From Lachnospiraceae bacterium (GTDB lineage: Bacteria; Bacillota; Clostridia; Lachnospirales; Lachnospiraceae): 5,354 nucleotides of DNA. The notes below the pieces were generated by a model that was given only the letters and a program-made list of their open reading frames with translations, searched no databases and was not told where the DNA came from. The DNA lies in assembly GCA_017437205.1 (NCBI GenBank), contig JAFSBP010000254.1, positions 1 through 5,354 of the forward strand, in the 5' to 3' direction. The first letter of the stretch is position 1, and each line of letters starts with the position of its first letter. The translations under genes were made by a program, and so were the position numbers. Below, piece after piece: positions 1-4,100 of the stretch.

Positions 1-737
1 ATGGGTGTGTCGTACTCGTCGATAATAATGACAGCAGACCGACCATAGTGTTTATTGAGCATTCGGGAAAGCTCTGACAACGCTCTTGACATACTCACTT
101 CGGAAATCGAACCTTCAACTAATTTTCGGAAGTACACCTTATCATATTCGTCACATTGATCGCCGGTCAACAACTCCTTATGTCGCATATATTCATTTGC
201 AATGATTTCCCTAATCGCTGTGTATGTTTGCTCCCAGGTTGAAAATTTGACATCCTTGAAAGTCACAAAAATTACGGGATATTTACCTTGTTCTTTGCGA
301 TAATCCTCACCACAATTCCAAATAAGCTTATCTTCAAAATACATCGAAGTATCGGTGTCGCTAATCTCAAAAAATGTTTTCAACATATCCATTGCCAAAG
401 TTTTACCGAAACGTCTGGGGCGGGTAAATAGTAACACCTTAGGACGGGAATCAAGAAACTCTTTAATCATCAGGGTTTTATCTACATAGTAATACCTTGC
501 GACCAATTCCTTGAAATCGGATATGCCGATAGGCATAGGAAGTATTTCTGTGTTTTTCGTGACCATAGCGGATTTATTACTACGTCCATCCATCGGTTTC
601 TCTGCGTTGTCAGGAATAAGCCAAAGGCCTCCCTCTTTTTTCGCGCCCTCAATACGTCCATCTCTACAAAGCATCGTCAGCCGTCTTTCGGTCAATTCCC
701 AACACCGGGCAGCCGTCTTTACATCCATATAGTTCAT
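1..737 (-). CDS. HTH-fused AAA-ATPase-like protein, N-terminal part (cut by left window edge)
   Basis: The reading frame runs leftward from the ATG at 737 and is still open at the edge; 245 complete codons are visible. Residues about 1-50 form a small winged-helix/excisionase-like DNA-binding module (AARCWELTERRL, then CRDGRIEGA and GLWLIP). Residues about 64-245 match the AAA-ATPase-like family (Pfam AAA-ATPase_like): the entry motif LPMPIGISDFKEL (66-78), YYYVDKT (82-88), the Walker A-like RPRRFGKT (106-113, K112/T113) and the Walker B-like IIIDEYDTP (237-245, D240/E241). Known family members are roughly 500-600 residues and often end in a PD-(D/E)XK nuclease-like domain, which would lie outside this window. 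Their cellular role is not established. The start is set by GGAGGTA at 744-750, six bases upstream. The gene looks AT-richer (near 40% GC in sampled lines) than the genes to the right, which may indicate transfer. ATPase family assignment is strong; the HTH label is by pattern; function is unknown. Confidence 0.88.
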   Translation of the reverse strand, partial: MNYMDVKTAARCWELTERRLTMLCRDGRIEGAKKEGGLWLIPDNAEKPMDGRSNKSAMVTKNTEILPMPIGISDFKELVARYYYVDKTLMIKEFLDSRPKVLLFTRPRRFGKTLAMDMLKTFFEISDTDTSMYFEDKLIWNCGEDYRKEQGKYPVIFVTFKDVKFSTWEQTYTAIREIIANEYMRHKELLTGDQCDEYDKVYFRKLVEGSISEVSMSRALSELSRMLNKHYGRSAVIIIDEYDTP

Positions 738-772
738 GAAAGATACCTCCGTACACTGTCTATCATATCTAT

Positions 773-801
773 ATTATAGGTAAAGTCAAGATAGATGTCA
801 A
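773..801 (-). promoter_or_regulatory. Consensus sigma-A promoter of the HTH-AAA-ATPase gene
   Basis: Read on the minus strand, this is TTGACA (796-801), a 17-base spacer, then TATAAT (773-778): a perfect match to the housekeeping consensus. The expected transcript start near 766 gives a leader of about 28 bases before the ATG at 737. A second, overlapping possibility uses TTGACT (784-789) with TATGAT (762-767) at 16-base spacing. GTCAAGATA occurs twice on the plus strand (785-793 and 797-805, period 12), covering the -35 element and the spacer, so a repressor bound there could block the promoter. Confidence 0.85.
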
Positions 802-830
802 GATATGCGTCACTGAATTGCCCTTAAAAC

Positions 831-870
831 TTGATATTTAGTATCAATATCGTGACATTATTGTTGTCAC
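831..870. promoter_or_regulatory. Two adjacent dyads, possible operators
   Basis: The first dyad is TTGATA-N5-TATCAA (831-847), the second GTGACA-N7-TGTCAC (852-870); both have perfect 6-base arms and are separated by four bases. Size and spacing suit dimeric HTH proteins. They lie about 30-70 bases upstream of the ATPase -35 box and about 220 bases from the XRE gene. The XRE regulator or the HTH domain of the ATPase protein could bind them, but this is inference only. They could also occur by chance in AT-rich DNA. Confidence 0.4.
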
Positions 871-1041
871 TCAATCAAGTTTCCCTCTCCTTAGTATCCT
901 CCCTCTTTCTACTCTACATAAGTCCGTTCTTTCCATCCTTTTCAAAATAGTACACATTATCCCAGTTTTTTTAATATAAATTAAAACTCACTATTAATTT
1001 GAACTTAAATTGATTAACTAAATTTCAGTTTTGTAGCATAA

Positions 1042-1064
1042 TATGATATAGAGGTCAAAAGACC
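1042..1064 (+). promoter_or_regulatory. Tentative -10 element and palindrome upstream of the XRE gene
   Basis: TATGAT (1042-1047) is the best -10 candidate, but no hexamer close to TTGACA lies 15-19 bases upstream, so the promoter is weak or activator-dependent. Immediately downstream is the 12-base perfect palindrome GGTC-AAAA-GACC (1053-1064), around the expected transcription start. This is a typical place for an autoregulatory operator of a small XRE protein. The palindrome is seen; its role is inferred. Confidence 0.35.
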
Positions 1065-1094
1065 ACAATATTTTACAGAATCGAGGTTTTGCTT

Positions 1095-1418
1095 ATGGAC
1101 ATCGGCGCCCGCGTCAAACAGCTCCGCGAAAGCCAGCACATGACACATTATCATTTATACAAGCTCACCGGTATCCCACTGTCTCACATCAAAAAGATTG
1201 AAGAGGCCGGCATAAAACCTCGCTTTGACACAATATGTCTTTTGGCGGAAGGACTCGGCTGTTCGCTGCCGGAATTCTTCAATGAGGACCGCTCTACCTA
1301 CTATCTGAACGAGGATGAAAAGAATCTGATTTCGGTATATCGGCATTTGCTTCCGGTCCAAAAACCTCTGATCAAAATATTCGCAGATGCCTTAGATAAC
1401 GCAAATAATAAAAGATAA
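1095..1418 (+). CDS. XRE-family helix-turn-helix transcriptional regulator
   Basis: This encodes a 107-residue cytoplasmic DNA-binding protein. Residues about 3-61 form the Cro/CI-type five-helix domain: IGARVKQLRE, then the HTH core from MTHYHLYKLTG (16-26) to PLSHIKKIEEA (28-38), then IKPRFDTICLLAEGLGCSLPEFF. The C-terminal part (about 73-100, LNEDEKNLISVYRHL onward) is the short helical tail common in Clostridia XRE proteins, likely for dimerisation. There is no sensor or peptidase domain. ATG 1095 is chosen because GAGG (1083-1086) lies 8 bases upstream; an in-frame TTG at 1089 would leave only 2. The last codons lie inside the terminator stem. The target is unknown: candidates are its own promoter (palindrome at 1053-1064) and the divergent ATPase gene. 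Family assignment is firm. Confidence 0.9.
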   Translation: MDIGARVKQLRESQHMTHYHLYKLTGIPLSHIKKIEEAGIKPRFDTICLLAEGLGCSLPEFFNEDRSTYYLNEDEKNLISVYRHLLPVQKPLIKIFADALDNANNKR

Positions 1419-1465
1419 AGCTTTGGACTACTTCACAACGGTCCAAAGCTTTATCTTTTATTTGC
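1401..1465. terminator. Bidirectional intrinsic terminator between convergent XRE and GDPD genes
   Basis: A perfect 19-base inverted repeat (1410-1428 with 1441-1459) encloses a 12-base loop. The stem extends outward to GCAAAT/ATTTGC with a 3-base bulge, giving arms 1401-1428 and 1441-1465. The outer stem is AAAAGAT on the left and ATCTTTT on the right, so each strand has a U-rich run after the core GC part. It sits between the 3' ends of the two convergent genes and includes the last six codons and stop of the XRE gene. Confidence 0.88.
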
Positions 1466-1486
1466 TTAGCTATTCGATTTTCCTGC

Positions 1487-2215
1487 TCAATTAGTACCTT
1501 CCAGAATATTCGTGGTGATCATATCTACACCCCAGCCAATCAGCTCTTTCGCTCTCTCCGGGTCATCCACTGTCCAGCAGTTTACCTTGATTCCTGCCGC
1601 ATGCAGATCATCGATGATTTCCTTCGACAGTGCGGTATATTTGATATCCAGATCCAGCTTTTCATTTACCAGCAGATCCTTCAGACCCTCGCCATATGTA
1701 CTCACCAGATACTGTGCCGCCTGCTCCGGATACTTCAGTCGCAGATAGATCAGATTCTCCAGTTTGAAGGAAATGAAGATCACATGATCCAAATATTCTC
1801 CTGCCTCGATGATCTCGCAGATTTTGAACACGTCCTCTCTCTTGAATACATTCTTCAATTCCAGCACGCAAGTCTTCTCGTACTTTTTGCAGATGCGGAT
1901 ATATTCTACCAGTTCAGGCATTACCAGATCGCTTCTGCCTTTCTTTCCGTCGGTGTCGGTGAATCTAAGGCCACGCAGGCAGTCGAAGGTGGTCTTCTCC
2001 ACTTCCATATTGTCAATGCAGATGCGCCCGGTGGTGTCATCGTGAAATACGACAAACTTTCCATCTAACGTCACATGGATGTCAGTCTCAATTCCGAAAT
2101 AGCTACGGTTTCCGGCAGCCACAAAGGCAGAGTTTGTATTCTCCTTCTCGATTCCGCTAAGGCCCCGGTGCGCAATCATCTGCACATTTTTGTTTTCTAC
2201 TTTAATTGTATTCAT
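1487..2215 (-). CDS. Cytosolic glycerophosphodiester phosphodiesterase (GDPD family)
   Basis: This 242-residue protein belongs to the GDPD family, which hydrolyses glycerophosphodiesters to glycerol 3-phosphate and an alcohol. Diagnostic features in order: IAHRG (14-18, catalytic H16), ENT (25-27), GIETDIHVTLDG (41-52, metal ligands E43 and D45), VVFHDD (55-60, catalytic H58), MPEL (99-102), LELK (118-121, metal ligand E119), and a C-terminal NCWTVDDPE with GVDMITTN. All expected catalytic and metal positions are present. There is no signal peptide or membrane segment, and the length is typical of single-domain, UgpQ-like cytosolic enzymes. ATG 2215 is supported by GAGGG (2223-2227), 7 bases upstream; the later in-frame ATG at 2179 lacks a ribosome site. 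It is monocistronic as far as visible, with its own promoter and a shared terminator. No transporter is adjacent, so the physiological substrate is not indicated. Confidence 0.95.
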   Translation of the reverse strand: MNTIKVENKNVQMIAHRGLSGIEKENTNSAFVAAGNRSYFGIETDIHVTLDGKFVVFHDDTTGRICIDNMEVEKTTFDCLRGLRFTDTDGKKGRSDLVMPELVEYIRICKKYEKTCVLELKNVFKREDVFKICEIIEAGEYLDHVIFISFKLENLIYLRLKYPEQAAQYLVSTYGEGLKDLLVNEKLDLDIKYTALSKEIIDDLHAAGIKVNCWTVDDPERAKELIGWGVDMITTNILEGTN

Positions 2216-2242
2216 CTTATTGCCCTCGTTTTCGTTTTCCTC

Positions 2243-2269
2243 CGGACGGTTTAAAGTTCAATGCGTCCG
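2243..2269 (-). promoter_or_regulatory. Small inverted repeat in the GDPD leader
   Basis: CGGACG (2243-2248) and CGTCCG (2264-2269) are perfect 6-base arms with a 15-base loop, in the predicted leader between the transcript start (near 2279) and the ribosome site (2223-2227). It could be a weak RNA hairpin or an operator. It does not cover the ribosome site. Function is unproven. Confidence 0.3.
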
Positions 2270-2285
2270 ATTCTCTTCCTCTATT

Positions 2286-2313
2286 ATTCTAGCATAGCAG
2301 AGGTTGTTGTCAA
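2286..2313 (-). promoter_or_regulatory. Sigma-A promoter of the GDPD gene
   Basis: On the minus strand: TTGACA (2308-2313), 16-base spacer, TAGAAT (2286-2291), with an extended -10 TGC directly before it. The expected start near 2279 gives a leader of about 64 bases. The -35 match is perfect and the -10 matches 5 of 6. Confidence 0.82.
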
Positions 2314-2432
2314 GTTGATTTTCCTCAAAGCTTGTCCTGATCAAACATCTTATCAGTTTTTCAATAACTGCTTTTCCGGTTCGTATGTTCTTAAATAAGT
2401 ATTAATTATATCTTAAAACGCGGTTTGTCGTA

Positions 2433-2461
2433 TTGACTTTCTCCGATGCGTTGGTTATACT
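2433..2461 (+). promoter_or_regulatory. Sigma-A promoter of the DUF1836-DegV operon
   Basis: TTGACT (2433-2438), exactly 17 bases, then TATACT (2456-2461); each hexamer matches the consensus at 5 of 6 positions. The expected transcript start is near 2468. This removes the upstream in-frame ATG at 2446 as a start codon, because it lies in the promoter spacer. Confidence 0.82.
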
Positions 2462-2473
2462 GTGAAAGGAACA

Positions 2474-2518
2474 ATGGACAAATTATTTATCCCCAGAAAG
2501 GAAATGATAAAACGATGA
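2474..2518 (+). CDS. Possible 14-residue leader peptide overlapping the DUF1836 start
   Basis: ATG 2474 opens MDKLFIPRKEMIKR and stops at TGA 2516-2518, overlapping the DUF1836 ATG (2515-2517) in the ATGA arrangement used for translational coupling. AAAGGA (2465-2470) lies just upstream, but the spacing is only 3 bases and the predicted transcript start near 2468 would cut into it. Translation would therefore have to be near-leaderless. It may simply be a chance frame. Confidence 0.25.
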   Translation: MDKLFIPRKEMIKR

Positions 2519-3033
2519 CTCCGGAAACCAAACAGCAGATTGCTGAATCCTTTAAGGATTTTCGTCTTCCCCGCTATCAGGAGATCCCCACGGTGGGACT
2601 TTACCTGGAACAGACGACCAAATATATCTGTGAATATCTGGCGCCCCTGCAGGAGAATGCGCTCACCGGCTCTATGATCAGCAACTATGTCAAAAAGGAC
2701 CTGATCACCAACCCGGTCAAGAAACTGTACAACCGTGATCAGATTGCCTATCTGATATTCATCGCGGTGGCAAAAACAGTGCTGTCACTGGATTCCCTGA
2801 CTGATTTTATCAAGCTTCAGCAACGGACCTACGATCTGCCGAAGGCCTATGACTATTTTTGCGAGGAGCTGGAAAACCGTCTGCAGTTTACGTTTGAACT
2901 CACGGACACCGCCCGAATCGTCGGCGAGGATAATACCGATGAGAAGCGTCTTCTGCACACCTGCATTGTCGCTGCCGTGCAGAAAGCTTATCTGGAAAAA
3001 TGCCTGAAGGCCATTGCCGATCAGAACCTGTAA
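2515..3033 (+). CDS. DUF1836 domain protein, putative MerR-like DNA-binding regulator
   Basis: This 172-residue soluble protein matches the DUF1836 family. The family hallmark is visible at residues about 16-83: FRLPRYQEIPTVGLYLEQ (16-33), then TGSMISNYVKKDLI (51-64), PVKKLYNRDQIAYLI (67-81). This resembles the MerR-type wing-helix element, where the S-N-Y helix reads DNA and the R-D-Q-I segment begins the next helix. The C-terminal half (about 84-172) is helical and acid-rich, with no recognised ligand site. From family knowledge, at least one Bacillus homologue (YkrK, recalled, not checked) acts as a repressor. ATG 2515 is chosen because the in-frame ATG 2446 falls within the promoter spacer; AAAGGAA (2497-2503) precedes 2515, at a rather long 11 bases. 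The DegV gene follows after 30 bases with no terminator, so it probably regulates or accompanies that gene. Target unknown. Confidence 0.88.
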   Translation: MTPETKQQIAESFKDFRLPRYQEIPTVGLYLEQTTKYICEYLAPLQENALTGSMISNYVKKDLITNPVKKLYNRDQIAYLIFIAVAKTVLSLDSLTDFIKLQQRTYDLPKAYDYFCEELENRLQFTFELTDTARIVGEDNTDEKRLLHTCIVAAVQKAYLEKCLKAIADQNL

Positions 3034-3063
3034 ATCCACACTATTTATGATAAAGGAGCCCCT

Positions 3064-3903
3064 ATGAACCCTTGGAATATGAAAATTGTCGCTGACTCTT
3101 CCTGTGATATCTTCTCTTTGGAGTCAGTCCCTTTCGCCTCTGCACCCCTTAGAATCATTACCGATGAGAAGGAATATGTGGACGATCAGTCCCTCGATGT
3201 GGCACAGATGGTCGATGACCTTCTCGCTTACTCCGGAAAATCCGGCACTGCCTGCCCCGGCACCGGCGACTGGCTGGATGCCTTCGGTGATGCTGCTTAC
3301 GTTTTCTGCGTGACCATCACCAGCAACCTGTCCGGTAGCTATAATTCCGCCCGGGTGGCGAAGCAGGAGTATGAGGAGATGTATCCGGACCGCCGCGTAT
3401 TCGTGATCGACTCCCTCTCCGCAGGTCCAGAGCTGAATCTAATCATCGAAAAACTGCAGGAGCTTATCCTTGCCGGAAAAACCTACGAAGAAATTTGTAC
3501 CGAAATCACCGAATACCAGCAGCACGGAGACCTCCTCTTCATGCTGGAGTCCTTAAAAAATCTGGCGAACAATGGCCGTGTGAGCAAGCTGGTGGCGAGC
3601 GCCGCCGGAATCCTCGGCATCCGCATGGTCGGAAAGGCCAGCGAGCAGGGAACCCTTGAACCGCTGAACAAATGCCGTGGCGAGAAGAAAGCACTTCCCA
3701 CCATTGTCCAGCTCATGGACAAGTACGGATATAAGGGCGGAAAGGTGCGCATCGCACACTGCATCAACCCTGAAGCCGCCGCTAAGCTGAAAAACCTGAT
3801 CCTCGAAAAATTCGCGTCCGCCGAGATTAAAATTTACACCTGCGGAGCTCTTTGCAGCTTCTACGCAGAAAAGGGCGGAATGCTGGTCGGTTTTGAAAAA
3901 TAA
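3064..3903 (+). CDS. DegV-family (FakB-like) fatty-acid-binding protein, divergent subtype
   Basis: This 279-residue cytoplasmic protein has the family's usual length. DegV proteins bind a single fatty acid; characterised FakB members present it to the kinase FakA for acyl-phosphate synthesis. Landmarks: IVADSSCDI (8-16), SGTACPGTGDW (60-70, at the usual TSQPS-type site), ITSNLSGSYNSA (85-96, the SGLSGTY-like ligand loop), VIDS (114-117), FMLESLKNLANNGRVS (159-174, R172), and a C-terminal GALCSFYAEKGGMLVGF (261-277). Two ligand-site motifs differ from the norm: the TS pair reads TA (62-63), and the usual GTHTGPG-type histidine loop is replaced, with Tyr267 near the His position. Ligand or partner may therefore differ. 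Start: AAAGGAG (3052-3058), 5 bases before ATG; the alternative ATG 3079 lacks a ribosome site. Second gene of the DUF1836 operon. No FakA-type kinase gene is visible here. Confidence 0.9.
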   Translation: MNPWNMKIVADSSCDIFSLESVPFASAPLRIITDEKEYVDDQSLDVAQMVDDLLAYSGKSGTACPGTGDWLDAFGDAAYVFCVTITSNLSGSYNSARVAKQEYEEMYPDRRVFVIDSLSAGPELNLIIEKLQELILAGKTYEEICTEITEYQQHGDLLFMLESLKNLANNGRVSKLVASAAGILGIRMVGKASEQGTLEPLNKCRGEKKALPTIVQLMDKYGYKGGKVRIAHCINPEAAAKLKNLILEKFASAEIKIYTCGALCSFYAEKGGMLVGFEK

Positions 3904-3912
3904 TTCCTACTG

Positions 3913-3949
3913 AGAGCATGTATCAGATCGCATGATACATGCTCTTTTT
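3913..3949 (+). terminator. Intrinsic terminator of the DUF1836-DegV operon
   Basis: A perfect 13-base stem (3913-3925 with 3933-3945, arm AGAGCATGTATCA) with a 7-base loop is followed by TTTTT (3945-3949). It begins 10 bases after the DegV stop codon. Confidence 0.95.
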
Positions 3950-3970
3950 CTGCCACCCGGCAGTTTTAAA

Positions 3971-3999
3971 AATTGACAAAATTTTTTAATTGACAAAAT
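3971..3999 (+). repeat. Tandem AATTGACAAAAT direct repeat upstream of the glycosidase-like gene
   Basis: AATTGACAAAAT occurs at 3971-3982 and again at 3988-3999, a 17-base period. A partial third copy (ATTGACTTTT) begins at 4010 and supplies the -35 box. The first two TTGACA boxes have no -10 hexamer at proper distance. They therefore look more like regulator binding sites or an A-tract upstream element than extra promoters. Role inferred. Confidence 0.5.
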
Positions 4000-4010
4000 C
4001 TCAACTTCCA

Positions 4011-4038
4011 TTGACTTTTGGCGCAGAAATGATACGAT
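4011..4038 (+). promoter_or_regulatory. Promoter of the glycoside-hydrolase-like gene
   Basis: TTGACT (4011-4016), 16-base spacer, TACGAT (4033-4038), with an extended -10 TGA immediately before it. The expected start near 4045 gives a leader of about 56 bases to ATG 4101. The -10 is 1-2 bases off consensus, consistent with a regulated promoter. Confidence 0.7.
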
Positions 4039-4100
4039 GGGCACAGTGGATTTCAAATGAGCAATGTTCTGAATATAACCACAACAAGGGAGGATCTGAC

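Larger units (their letters stand above)
738..1094. other. AT-rich divergent intergenic region without a gene
   Basis: This stretch separates the leftward ATPase gene from the rightward XRE regulator. It contains the ATPase promoter (773-801), two adjacent dyads (831-870), a pyrimidine-rich plus-strand stretch (about 880-945, rich in CCCTCTT/TCC runs), an A/T-rich block (about 965-1050), and the regulator's presumed start region. I found no open frame with a ribosome site, no tRNA-like fold and no convincing terminator in it. Confidence 0.7.

Noticed and set aside
511..732. 73-codon plus-strand frame
   Set aside because: It lies antisense within the ATPase gene, has no ribosome site and a proline/serine-rich sequence typical of shadow frames.
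1089..1091. TTG as the start of the XRE gene
   Set aside because: Only 2 bases follow GAGG (1083-1086); ATG 1095 has proper 8-base spacing and starts the conserved domain.
738..1094. Small RNA or tRNA gene in the divergent region
   Set aside because: No cloverleaf pattern, no terminator with a T-run, and no strong structure beyond the short dyads.
1601..2068. 155-codon plus-strand frame inside the GDPD gene
   Set aside because: The opposite strand encodes a GDPD protein with all catalytic motifs; this frame has no recognisable domain or ribosome site.
2337..2361. CTGAT-N10-ATCAG followed by TTTTT, as a terminator
   Set aside because: The 5-base AT-rich stem is too weak, and no gene ends upstream on the plus strand to need it.
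2446..2514. Upstream extension of the DUF1836 protein from ATG 2446
   Set aside because: The ATG sits between the -35 and -10 boxes of a good promoter and has no ribosome site, and the added residues do not resemble the family.
3973..3995. The two upstream TTGACA hexamers as independent promoters
   Set aside because: No -10-like hexamer occurs 15-19 bases downstream of either; kept only as a repeat with possible regulatory role.
3971..3999. CRISPR-like repeat
   Set aside because: Only two 12-base copies with a 5-base gap; far too short for repeat-spacer units.
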